This document shows positions 27,426 through 34,437 of a stretch of 47,240 nucleotides of DNA, piece by piece. The stretch comes from Oscillospiraceae bacterium (GTDB lineage Bacteria; Bacillota; Clostridia; Oscillospirales; Oscillospiraceae). Below the pieces are notes generated by a model, which worked only from the letters and a program-made list of their open reading frames with translations, searched no databases and was not told the DNA's origin. The position numbers were made by a program, and so were the translations under genes. The stretch lies in NCBI GenBank assembly GCA_017397565.1, contig JAFQIL010000058.1, forward strand, positions 1-47,240, written 5' to 3'. Positions within the stretch are counted from its first letter, which is position 1; each line of letters starts with the position of its first letter.

Positions 27426-28364
27426 ATGAACTTTATGAGCACTGTGAAGAATTCCCTGCTGGAAGGCTTCTATCCCGCCGGTTGGGATATGGAAAAAATC
27501 GACGCCTGCTGTGAAAAGGGCGTTGCCCGGGAAGCATTCTGGAACAAGGACTTCAACCCCATTCCCTGCCAGGATATTCACGAATTCGATGCCAAGATGG
27601 GCCATGAGATCGCTTTGCAGATCAAGCTCTCCCGTGACAAGGGCGAGAAGCTGGCTATGATCATCCCCGTAGGTCCCATGGGTATGTACCGCTGGGCTGT
27701 CTACTTCCTGAAGGAGTGGAACGTCTGCTGCGACCATGTTTATACCTTCAATATGGACGAGTGGGCCGACGAAAACGGCAACACTCTGGATAGCAAGGAC
27801 CCCGCATCCTTCGAGTGCTCCATGAAGGAAGCCTTCTTCAACAAGCTGGGCGAGCTGACGATTCCTGAGAATCAGCGCAACTTTGCCACCAAGGAGAACC
27901 TGCCCACTTACCCCGGTAAGCTGGCTGCCCTGAAGGCTGAGGGCGCTCGTCTGATCCTGATTTTCGGTATCGGCCGTATGTGCCACATTGCTTTCTGGGA
28001 GCCCCAGTTCGGCGGCGAGTTTGCTTCCGATGAAGAGTGGCTGGCACAGGAATACCGCATCGGTGCCAAGCTGCATCCCCTGACTATCGAGCAGAATGCA
28101 CTTACCAGCTTCAAGAGCCGCACCACTTTGGTGCCTTGCCGCGCCAATACCGTAGGCCCCGGCCTGATGTTCAAGGCAGACTACATCATCGGCGGCTGCG
28201 ACGGCGCTCTGGGTCGTGGCATGGGCTGGCAGGGCATGAGCTTCCTGATGACCCTGCACCATGGTCCCTGCCGTTGGGTCACCTCCAGCTACATCCCCAC
28301 CATGCCCGGTAAGCTGTTCTATCTGGAAGAGCTGGCCGGTCCTCTGGTTCCCGATGTAAACTAA
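27426..28364 (+). CDS. NagB-like (glucosamine-6-phosphate isomerase fold) protein
   Basis: A 312-residue cytoplasmic protein of the NagB/RpiA fold. [13 protein letters not shown] matches the NagB segment that carries catalytic Asp72. The second catalytic block, usually GIGxDGHIAFNEP, reads [13 protein letters not shown]: His143 and Glu148 equivalents are kept, but Asp141 is Met. It is also longer than NagB (about 260). So it may be an isomerase or lactonase acting on another sugar phosphate, not a normal glucosamine-6-phosphate deaminase. AGGAGG lies 9 bp before the ATG at 27426. A CTTGCCG/CGGCAAG hairpin is in the leader at 27359-27377. A strong shared terminator follows. Confidence 0.8.
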   Translation: MNFMSTVKNSLLEGFYPAGWDMEKIDACCEKGVAREAFWNKDFNPIPCQDIHEFDAKMGHEIALQIKLSRDKGEKLAMIIPVGPMGMYRWAVYFLKEWNVCCDHVYTFNMDEWADENGNTLDSKDPASFECSMKEAFFNKLGELTIPENQRNFATKENLPTYPGKLAALKAEGARLILIFGIGRMCHIAFWEPQFGGEFASDEEWLAQEYRIGAKLHPLTIEQNALTSFKSRTTLVPCRANTVGPGLMFKADYIIGGCDGALGRGMGWQGMSFLMTLHHGPCRWVTSSYIPTMPGKLFYLEELAGPLVPDVN

Positions 28365-28376
28365 GCATAAACGACA

Positions 28377-28426
28377 AAAAACCACATCAGCTGACTCGGA
28401 ATAGAGTTGGCTGATGTGGTTTTTGT
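28377..28426. terminator. bidirectional terminator between convergent genes
   Basis: A 15-bp stem (28377-28391 with 28410-28424) with A-rich and T-rich outer arms serves both the NagB-like gene and the lipoprotein gene that converges on it. Confidence 0.92.
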
Positions 28427-28431
28427 TACAC

Positions 28432-29325
28432 TTACACCGGGATGAACACGTAACCGTGAATGTCCTTTGTGCCAATCAGTTGGTTGCACTCCATCATGCC
28501 CGATTTTTGCAGAGCGGCGCTGCCGACCTCACCAAACCAATAAACGGTATAGGTGTATTCCAGGGGATAAGCGATGCTGATGTTGGAGAATTTGCCGTTT
28601 TGATCCACATAGGGGGTGGTTGCTTCGCCCTGGGTAAAGCCGGTAGCGTTGTCGGTAAGACGAAGCTCAATATAAGATTGCTCGAAAAGCAGATTGCCGG
28701 AGCAGTAAGACAGTGCGCCAACACCGTCTTTGAATCGGATGAGTTCGGTACGGACTACAGTGTATTCATTCACAGATGCGTTGTTTTCTTTTGCGTTAAA
28801 AGAGATTTCGGCCGGGACCTGTTGGAGATATTCCATAGCGTTTTCATCGGTGATTTCTACCACTTTGTAATCTGCGTCCCGATAGAATTGATCGCCTGTG
28901 TTAGATGCTTTGGAAACCCGCATTTCTGCTGCATAGGTGCCTTCGGGAGTCCGGGTCAGGCGCAGATCAAATGCCCAGCTTGAGGAATCGGAGTGGCTGA
29001 CCTGCAGAATCATTTCGCAGTTGGCATTGGGACTGGCCATGCTTGCGGTCCAGGTGTAGATTGTGTCGTTAGCCGTCAGGGTGCCATCTGCGTGGATTAC
29101 AAATGTAGTAATCTCATCCAGGAAGTCCCCACCGACAATATTCCATTTGCCTTCAAACATAGAAAGGTTGGGAATTTTGTCTTCTGCAGGCGCGGTTGCG
29201 CTCGGAGTCGTTTGCTGCTGTGTTTGGTTGCTTTCATCGTTTGGCTGTACGGCTTCATTGGTGCCGCAGGCGCAAAGGCTCAAAATTGCAATCAGGGTCA
29301 GGATCATAGCGAATGTCTTTTTCAT
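28432..29325 (-). CDS. lipoprotein of unknown function, next to the tethered sigma factor
   Basis: A 297-residue secreted lipoprotein: signal peptide with lipobox LSLCAC (Cys20), then a Thr/Gln/Ser/Pro-rich linker to about residue 50, then a beta-rich domain starting FEGKWNIVGGDF. FEGKW and repeated TLTANDTIYTW-type strands suggest a lipocalin-like or similar beta-barrel fold; I do not recognise the family. AAAGGAG precedes the ATG. Immediately upstream is the second copy of the ATAAAACC-N16-CCTCTTATC element, and the sigma factor gene lies beyond on the same strand. It is therefore a candidate target or partner of that sigma factor. Confidence 0.85.
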   Translation of the reverse strand: MKKTFAMILTLIAILSLCACGTNEAVQPNDESNQTQQQTTPSATAPAEDKIPNLSMFEGKWNIVGGDFLDEITTFVIHADGTLTANDTIYTWTASMASPNANCEMILQVSHSDSSSWAFDLRLTRTPEGTYAAEMRVSKASNTGDQFYRDADYKVVEITDENAMEYLQQVPAEISFNAKENNASVNEYTVVRTELIRFKDGVGALSYCSGNLLFEQSYIELRLTDNATGFTQGEATTPYVDQNGKFSNISIAYPLEYTYTVYWFGEVGSAALQKSGMMECNQLIGTKDIHGYVFIPV

Positions 29326-29372
29326 GGTTCAAAATCTCCTTTGTTTTGGTCAAGCAGATCGCTTGTTGTACT

Positions 29373-29405
29373 GATAAGAGGTTTTGAAGCTGTGGACGGT
29401 TTTAT
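29373..29405 (-). promoter_or_regulatory. candidate ECF-type promoter, copy A (lipoprotein)
   Basis: Minus strand ATAAAACC (29405-29398), exactly 16 bp, CCTCTTATC (29381-29373), 48 bp before the lipoprotein start. The AAC core in the upstream box and the 16-bp spacer fit the general form of ECF sigma promoters. The same bipartite element recurs at 29539-29571. Confidence 0.55.
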
Positions 29406-29538
29406 ATTTTTGAAAAAATTTTGCAAATTTTTTCGGATGACCATTGCTGTTGACTTTGGCATGGAACGCTTTTGCTTATCTTCCAAAAACAGATAGTATA
29501 GATTGTAATGTCCGTCCACCTTCATCACCTCTCTTGGA

Positions 29539-29571
29539 GATAAGAGGAATGAAAAAGCAGTTTGGTTTTAT
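29539..29571 (-). promoter_or_regulatory. candidate ECF-type promoter, copy B
   Basis: Minus strand ATAAAACC (29571-29564), 16 bp, CCTCTTATC (29547-29539), with a different spacer sequence. GAGAGGTGATG follows within 15 bp and opens a 68-codon frame that overlaps the lipoprotein start by 4 bp; that frame shows no protein family and may be a gene remnant. Confidence 0.5.
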
Positions 29572-29613
29572 AAATTTACCGTTTACGCACAACGGCAAGC
29601 GCAAAGGGACTGC

Positions 29614-31134
29614 TTACGGTATGCTGCGATACAGCTGTGAGCTATACCACATTCCGAAAAATTCCAAACAATCTGTGCTCTCATCGTATGTCATTGTGAA
29701 AGTGTACAGGGGTAGATTCGGGGTCTGCCAGGGAGCGGCTAGCTGGGCTTCATAATAGGTGCTATTTTCATCCCAATATCCACGGGCAGTAAACGTAGAG
29801 CTTCGCTCTCCGTAGGCACAGCCATACATTGTAATCTTGCCACGGATAGAGCTTTGTGTCATTTCAAGAATCTCTACAGAAAACGAATGATCGTCAGTTT
29901 TACAAAAATCGCAGTGCCCCGTTCCGGTCCATTCTTCTTTTCTGGAGATGATTGTTCCTTCCTCCAGCGGCCAACGATTCATAGTTGCGGTATAGTAGTA
30001 TACACTGTCAAAAAACAGCTGCTCCGTTTTGGAATCATAAATCAGCAGCGCCTGTGTATCACCGTTTGCGCGGATTGGGGTTTCGCAGGTGATGGTATAA
30101 TGAATGGTGCCATCTTCCTGTTTCTCACCGGTGCCGGTAAAGTCTGTGGAGTAAAACTCGTCGTAATGATAGGTTATATCCAGGGTTCCGGCAATGGCGG
30201 TTTTTGTGAAATTCGTTAACGATACCTGGAAGTACTTGTTTCTAAGGGGTGTTTCTGCAATACCAAAGCCGGACCAGGTCATCATTTTCTCCTTTGGTTC
30301 CTCGGTGGGGCGCAGAGCAACACCCAAAATGCCGCCTACGGTTATAGCCACTGCCAGCATGACGGCAGCCAGCTTCGCCACAAGACCGGATGCGCCCGCA
30401 ATTCCTGTTGCGGTGGAGGTGGTGGCAGTGGTCGTGGCGGCTGCAGTTGCAGTAGCGGTTGTAGCGGTGACAGCACCTGCTGCGACCTTGCTGTCTTGGG
30501 CAAAAAACCAAAGCAGCAGAGGTACCACGCCGACACAGTGCAGCTTAATGCCGTTCTTCTTTTCATAATCTTCCACAGCCTTACGCAGAGCATTCCGACC
30601 GTAATTCAGTCGGCTTTTTACGGTTCCTTCCGAAACTCCCTGAATTTGGGCAATCTGACTGACGGACATTTCATCGAAATACCGCATCAGCAGAGCTGCC
30701 CGCTGTTCTTCCGGCAGGGCGTCGCACATAGCCTGAATGGTAGCTTTCAAGTCCGCCTGATCCAGCGCGGCATCCGGAATAAATTCCCGACGATCTTCTT
30801 CCAGTGTGTCAAATACACTGTAGCCGTCCGAATCCTCGTCAGCCAAAAGCTCCTTGCGCTTGCGGAAGTGGGCGGTACACCGGCTATAAGCCACCTGTCG
30901 GCTCCAGGTTATAAATGCGCTGGGTTCGCGAAGCGTGTCGATCTTTTGCATAATATCCACAAAAGTATCCTGTGTCAGATCTGCCGCCAATTCTGCATCG
31001 TTTACGATTTTGTAAATATAGTAATAGACATCCTGATGGAAAGTGTCATATAAAGCGGCAAAGCCCTTTTCCTCGCCGCTTTGCGCGGCCAGCACCATTT
31101 CTACCAGTTTTTCATTCGCAATCACATGGTTCAC
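29614..31134 (-). CDS. membrane-tethered ECF-type sigma factor with extracytoplasmic domain
   Basis: A 506-residue fusion. Residues 20-95 are sigma region 2 (AALYDTFHQDVYYYIYKIV, DLTQDTFVDIM); 135-190 are region 4 (PEEQRAALLMRYFDEMSVSQIA, GTVKSRLNYGRNALRK). A short hydrophobic patch at 198-212 is followed by an Ala/Thr-only linker (217-248), one strong membrane span (250-274) and about 230 extracytoplasmic residues of beta-rich sequence with a CDFC pair and two more Cys. No separate anti-sigma gene is adjacent, so the tail may sense a signal and hold the sigma domain at the membrane. The GTG at 31134 is used; a GTG at 31125 has better AGGTG spacing. A sigma-A promoter lies upstream and a lipoprotein gene downstream. 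Confidence 0.9.
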   Translation of the reverse strand: MNHVIANEKLVEMVLAAQSGEEKGFAALYDTFHQDVYYYIYKIVNDAELAADLTQDTFVDIMQKIDTLREPSAFITWSRQVAYSRCTAHFRKRKELLADEDSDGYSVFDTLEEDRREFIPDAALDQADLKATIQAMCDALPEEQRAALLMRYFDEMSVSQIAQIQGVSEGTVKSRLNYGRNALRKAVEDYEKKNGIKLHCVGVVPLLLWFFAQDSKVAAGAVTATTATATAAATTTATTSTATGIAGASGLVAKLAAVMLAVAITVGGILGVALRPTEEPKEKMMTWSGFGIAETPLRNKYFQVSLTNFTKTAIAGTLDITYHYDEFYSTDFTGTGEKQEDGTIHYTITCETPIRANGDTQALLIYDSKTEQLFFDSVYYYTATMNRWPLEEGTIISRKEEWTGTGHCDFCKTDDHSFSVEILEMTQSSIRGKITMYGCAYGERSSTFTARGYWDENSTYYEAQLAAPWQTPNLPLYTFTMTYDESTDCLEFFGMWYSSQLYRSIP

Positions 31135-31148
31135 CTGCCTTGTTTCTT

Positions 31149-31176
31149 ATTTTACAACTTTCTTAATGATTGTCAA
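31149..31176 (-). promoter_or_regulatory. sigma-A promoter of the tethered sigma gene
   Basis: Minus strand TTGACA (31176-31171), 16-bp spacer, TAAAAT (31154-31149). So the gene seems to be made by the housekeeping polymerase, not by itself. Confidence 0.7.
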
Positions 31177-31247
31177 TGATCGCAGAGGTATAGCAATTGG
31201 ACAATCACGGCAAATTTATTTCGTAACAGTCAGGAATATCAGATAAT

Positions 31248-31290
31248 AAAAAGCCATGAAATCGGTTTTGCCGATTTCATGGCTTTTTAT
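31248..31290 (-). terminator. terminator of the CBS-domain gene
   Basis: An 18-bp perfect stem (31248-31265 with 31271-31288) with A-rich and T-rich arms. Confidence 0.9.
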
Positions 31291-31298
31291 GTAAATGT

Positions 31299-31718
31299 TT
31301 AGTCTTCCGGGAACAGCTGCTGGCTGCAGTAGCGAATGATGGCGCTTCGGGTCACAATGCCGATGAAAGCGTCCTTGTCGTCTACCACGGGGACAAAGTT
31401 CTGGGAGCTGGCTCGCTCTACCAGGGTGTGCATGGAGGTGGTCACCCGGACGGGAACATTGTCCTTGCGGCGGGAGATCTCCATGATGCGATGGGCCTCT
31501 GCCTGACGTATGTCCATATAGCACATGTTTTTGATACCCCAAAGCAGGTCGCCCTCGGTGAGCGTTCCCCGATATTCGCCCCGTTTGTTCAAAATAGGCA
31601 GCGCGGCGTAACCGGCAGACTCCATTTTTTCCAGTGCCTGCCGCATGGTAAAATCATCATATAGGTAGGCACACATGGCCTTGGGTGTGAGAAAGAACAA
31701 AATATTATTGGTATTCAT
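31299..31718 (-). CDS. CBS-domain protein
   Basis: A 139-residue cytoplasmic protein made only of a pair of CBS motifs. The first spans about residues 18-60 (DDFTMRQALEKMESAGYAALPILNKRGEYRGTLTEGDLL, broken over the usual strand-helix-strand pattern), the second about residues 85-130 (VPVRVTTSMHTLVERAS, FVPVVDDKDAFIGIVTRSAI). Such pairs bind adenine nucleotides or similar ligands and act as sensors for partner proteins. No partner domain is fused. Its promoter is an extended -10 (TGTTATAAT, minus strand 31775-31767). AAAGGAG precedes the ATG. The gene stands alone between lysA and the sigma factor, with its own terminator; no function can be given. Confidence 0.9.
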   Translation of the reverse strand: MNTNNILFFLTPKAMCAYLYDDFTMRQALEKMESAGYAALPILNKRGEYRGTLTEGDLLWGIKNMCYMDIRQAEAHRIMEISRRKDNVPVRVTTSMHTLVERASSQNFVPVVDDKDAFIGIVTRSAIIRYCSQQLFPED

Positions 31719-31844
31719 AATAGCTCCTTTGCTTCTGCTGCATTGCGGATTTCTGATACCCGTATCATTATAACATACTTATGGCAAAAGAGCATGAAAA
31801 CTTACTGTGAACATCCCAAAATGGATGCCGAAATATTTCCCAAG

Positions 31845-31867
31845 AATTTGTGCATAATGCACAAATT
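31845..31867 (-). terminator. possible weak terminator of lysA
   Basis: A perfect 10-bp inverted repeat AATTTGTGCA/TGCACAAATT with a 3-base loop overlaps the lysA stop codon. There is no T-run on the minus strand, so termination is uncertain. Confidence 0.4.
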
Positions 31868-33134
31868 AGTCGGAAAAATGAAATTCAGTACCATCAAAAG
31901 TGGCGAAATAGTCCCGGGGCGTCTCAGCGCGACGGATCAGCTGGAAGCTGCCGTCGGGCTTTAGCAGCACCTCTGCGGAGCGGAGCTTGCCGTTGTAGTT
32001 GTAGCCCATGGAGAAGCCGTGGGCACCGGTGTCGTGAAGAACCAGAATATCACCCACTTCGATCTCAGGCAAACTCCGTTCAATGGCAAACTTGTCGTTG
32101 TTTTCACAAAGACCGCCGGTGACGTCATAGACGTGATCCAAAATGGCATCTTCTTTGCCCAGTACGGTAATGTGATGGTAAGAGCCGTACATAGCCGGGC
32201 GCATCAAATTGGCTGCGCAGGCGTCCAAACCGATGTATTCCCGGTAAATGTGCTTTTGGTGCAAAACGGTGGAAACCAAGTGACCGAAGGGGGCCAACAT
32301 AAACCGGCCAAGCTCCGTGTATATGGCAATATCATCCATACCCTGGGGAACCAGAATATTGTTGTATTCCCGCTGGACACCGGCACCGATGGCCATAATG
32401 TCGCAGCAGGGCTGCTCAGGACGGTAGTCCACACCTACACCGCCGGACAGGTTGATAAAGCTGATGTGGGCACCGGTGGCGTTGCGCAGCCGGATGGCCA
32501 GCCGGAACAGATTGGCTGCCAGCTGGGGATAGTATTCGTTGGTGGTAGTGTTGGAAGCCAGGAAGGCATGGATGCCAAAGTGCTTGGTGCCCAAAGCCAT
32601 CAGCCGGTTGATGGCACCAGCCATCTGATCCTCCGTCATGCCGTACTTGGCATCCCGAGGCATATCCATAATGGTGTTGCCCAAGGAGAAGGAGCCGCCG
32701 GGGTTATACCGCAGACATACGGTTTCGGGAACTTTGCCGTGGGTGATCCGTTCCAAAAATTCCACATGGGTGGCATCGTCCAGATTGATATAGGCACCCA
32801 GCTCCAGAGCCTTGCGCATATCCTCTTCGGGGGTCACGTTGGAAGAGAACATGATCTCGTGACCGGTAACACCTACAGCCTCAGCCAGCAGCAGCTCCGT
32901 GTAGCTGGCGCAGTCGCAGCCGCAGCCTTCCTCTTTCAGAATCTGCAAAATATAGGGGTTGGGGGTGGCCTTTACGGCAAAGTACTCCTTAAAGCCGGGA
33001 TTCCAGCAAAATGCGGCTTTCAGATCCCGGGCTCTTTGACGGATGCCGGCTTCATCATAGATATGGAAAGGGGTAGGAATTTCCCGGATGATCTGCCGCG
33101 CCTTTTCCAATGTCAGAAAGGATGTCTTTTTCAT
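31866..33134 (-). CDS. lysA: diaminopimelate decarboxylase
   Basis: A 422-residue PLP enzyme of the alanine-racemase fold that converts meso-diaminopimelate to lysine and CO2, the last step of lysine synthesis. Lys55 in YFAVKATPNP is the Schiff-base residue; LSGGVGVDYR binds the PLP phosphate; LCENNDKFA is the partner-subunit Cys/Asp segment normally GPxCESxD. AGGAG precedes the ATG at 33134. The leader holds a lysine riboswitch and terminator, which confirms the lysine role and predicts repression when lysine is plentiful. The protein diverges somewhat from classic LysA (GLCENND instead of GPLCES), but regulation makes an ornithine or arginine decarboxylase unlikely. Confidence 0.92.
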   Translation of the reverse strand: MKKTSFLTLEKARQIIREIPTPFHIYDEAGIRQRARDLKAAFCWNPGFKEYFAVKATPNPYILQILKEEGCGCDCASYTELLLAEAVGVTGHEIMFSSNVTPEEDMRKALELGAYINLDDATHVEFLERITHGKVPETVCLRYNPGGSFSLGNTIMDMPRDAKYGMTEDQMAGAINRLMALGTKHFGIHAFLASNTTTNEYYPQLAANLFRLAIRLRNATGAHISFINLSGGVGVDYRPEQPCCDIMAIGAGVQREYNNILVPQGMDDIAIYTELGRFMLAPFGHLVSTVLHQKHIYREYIGLDACAANLMRPAMYGSYHHITVLGKEDAILDHVYDVTGGLCENNDKFAIERSLPEIEVGDILVLHDTGAHGFSMGYNYNGKLRSAEVLLKPDGSFQLIRRAETPRDYFATFDGTEFHFSD

Positions 33135-33148
33135 GGTTCTTCTCTCCT

Positions 33149-33183
33149 AAAAATAAAATGCCCCATGTCATGGACATAGGGCA
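33149..33183 (-). terminator. lysA riboswitch terminator
   Basis: TGCCCCATGTC (33159-33169) pairs with GACATAGGGCA (33173-33183); on the minus strand TTTTATTTTT follows, 15 bp before lysA. Confidence 0.88.
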
Positions 33184-33199
33184 GCATAAGTCGTTACCC

Positions 33200-33368
33200 C
33201 AGGTCAGCACTCCACCTTGCGGTGACAGTCCTGCGCATATTCTGCGCAGTCCCAGGAAAAGCTCTTTTGGCGAAGAGCAGATCCTTCGGCGGTTTTCCCT
33301 TTCACCCGGCGGCAATTGCCAAACCCCAGGGGTACTGATGAAAACCGCAACCTCAGCCATGGTTCTAT
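33200..33368 (-). promoter_or_regulatory. lysine riboswitch of lysA
   Basis: On the minus strand the L-box blocks follow in order: TGAGGTTGCGG, CATCAGTA, GTGAAAGGGAAAACC, GCCGAAGGAT, TTTTCCTGGG and GACTGTCACC. This is the same order as at 1081-1250. Helix P1 is less obvious by eye than in the other copy. A terminator follows at 33149-33183. Confidence 0.9.
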
Positions 33369-33375
33369 AACAGGG

Positions 33376-33404
33376 ATTCTAGTCTATCCCGGGTTGTTTG
33401 TCAA
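33376..33404 (-). promoter_or_regulatory. promoter of the lysA riboswitch transcript
   Basis: Minus strand TTGACA (33404-33399), 17-bp spacer, TAGAAT (33381-33376), just upstream of the aptamer. Confidence 0.82.
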
Positions 33405-33528
33405 CATTTTTCTTTCTCTACATAAAGTAGAATTGAGGAAATGAAGCAGTAGAGTTGCAAAAATCAAAGTAGGGTGTATTTTTGCTTGTCCGGTGGTATA
33501 CTTTTTCCGTCGGCAAGGAGGTCGTACC

Positions 33529-34200
33529 ATGAAACGAATCAAATTAAGAGACCGTCAGCTGCCGGATTATACCCGGGGCGAAGAATGGATGAATATGATC
33601 ACCCATGTTATCGGTGGCGTCGTGGGGATAGGGGCATTGGGACTGTGCCTAAGCAGGGCCTTGCGCCACGGGGGAGGCGCTGCTTTGACAGGCGCGCTGA
33701 TCTATGGCTGCGCCATGATTTTGCTGTATACGGTTTCCAGCATTTATCACGGAATGTTTCCCTCTACCGGGAAAAAAGTATTACAGGTGTTGGACCACTG
33801 CACCATCTATTTACTGATCGCCGGCACCTACACGCCGATTGCTCTGAGCACTTTGCGACTGGCAGATCCGGCGTTGGGGTGGGGGATGTTGATCTTCCAG
33901 TGGGGACTGGCAGCGGTGGCGATAACCTTGACTGCCATTGACCTGAAAAAATATAACGTATTTTCTATGATCTGTTATATCGGAATGGGCTGGGCGATCC
34001 TGCCTTTTTTGGGAACGGCCCGACGGATTCTGGGTGACACAGGCTTCTTCTGTCTGCTTTGGGGCGGAATTGCCTATACGGTGGGAGCGATCCTCTACGG
34101 AATCGGCTCTAAAAAGCGGTGGTTTCATTCGGTGTTCCATATTTTTGTGGTTCTGGGAAGTCTGCTGCAATTACTGTGCGTGGCTTTTTATGTGCTGTAA
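33529..34200 (+). CDS. hemolysin III / PAQR-family membrane protein
   Basis: A 223-residue protein with seven hydrophobic segments. The family's metal-binding residues are present: EEWMNMITHVIGG, SSIYHGMF, LDHCTIYLLIAGTYTP and HSVFHIFVVLGS near the C-terminus, so Ser/Asp/His ligands for a zinc-like site are all in place. The family is named from a hemolysin of Bacillus cereus, but the bacterial role is probably lipid or membrane homeostasis. Start ATG at 33529 has AAGGAGG 8 bp upstream; an open frame from 33493 lacks one. An extended -10 (TGGTATACT, 33494-33502) lies just ahead. The stop codon TAA runs directly into a dispersed-repeat boundary. Confidence 0.93.
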   Translation: MKRIKLRDRQLPDYTRGEEWMNMITHVIGGVVGIGALGLCLSRALRHGGGAALTGALIYGCAMILLYTVSSIYHGMFPSTGKKVLQVLDHCTIYLLIAGTYTPIALSTLRLADPALGWGMLIFQWGLAAVAITLTAIDLKKYNVFSMICYIGMGWAILPFLGTARRILGDTGFFCLLWGGIAYTVGAILYGIGSKKRWFHSVFHIFVVLGSLLQLLCVAFYVL

Positions 34201-34390
34201 ATTGCCATTTATCGGGCTGTAGGGGGCGGGTTTCCCGCCCCTTATGGCGGCGAAGCCGCCTTCGGCTCCCCTTGTCAGGGGAGCTGGCAAAAATGCCGTA
34301 AAAACGGCATTTTTGACTGAAGGGTAGTCGTATCTCTCCCTCAGTCAGCCTGCTTGGCTGACAGCTCCCTCGTCAGAGGGAGCCTTTTTA
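34201..34390 (+). repeat. composite hairpin repeat after the hemolysin III gene
   Basis: Starts with ATTGCCATTTATCGGGC right after the stop codon. Then: GGGGCGGG/CCCGCCCC, GGCGGC/GCCGCC, GCTCCCC/GGGGAGC (34265-34284), AAAAATGCCG/CGGCATTTTT (34289-34314), GTCAGCC/GGCTGAC (34344-34362) and GCTCCCTC/GAGGGAGC (34364-34383). The last hairpin is followed by CTTTTTAG and can serve as terminator. Architecture is the same as the 665-870 element with different stems. Confidence 0.75.
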
Positions 34391-34404
34391 GTGTTCTAAC
34401 AAAC

Positions 34405-34431
34405 ACACGCCTGCAGATTTTGCAGGCGTGT
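34405..34431 (-). terminator. hairpin after trkH
   Basis: ACACGCCTGCA (34405-34415) pairs with TGCAGGCGTGT (34421-34431), 7 bp past the trkH stop; only a short T-rich tail follows. Confidence 0.7.
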
Positions 34432-34437
34432 ACTGTT

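Noticed and set aside
29322-29528. A 68-codon frame between sigma factor and lipoprotein, with GAGAGGTG before it and a 4-bp overlap with the lipoprotein start
   Set aside because: The second candidate promoter lies inside it and the translation shows no family; more likely a remnant or leader than a working gene, though a short leader peptide cannot be excluded.
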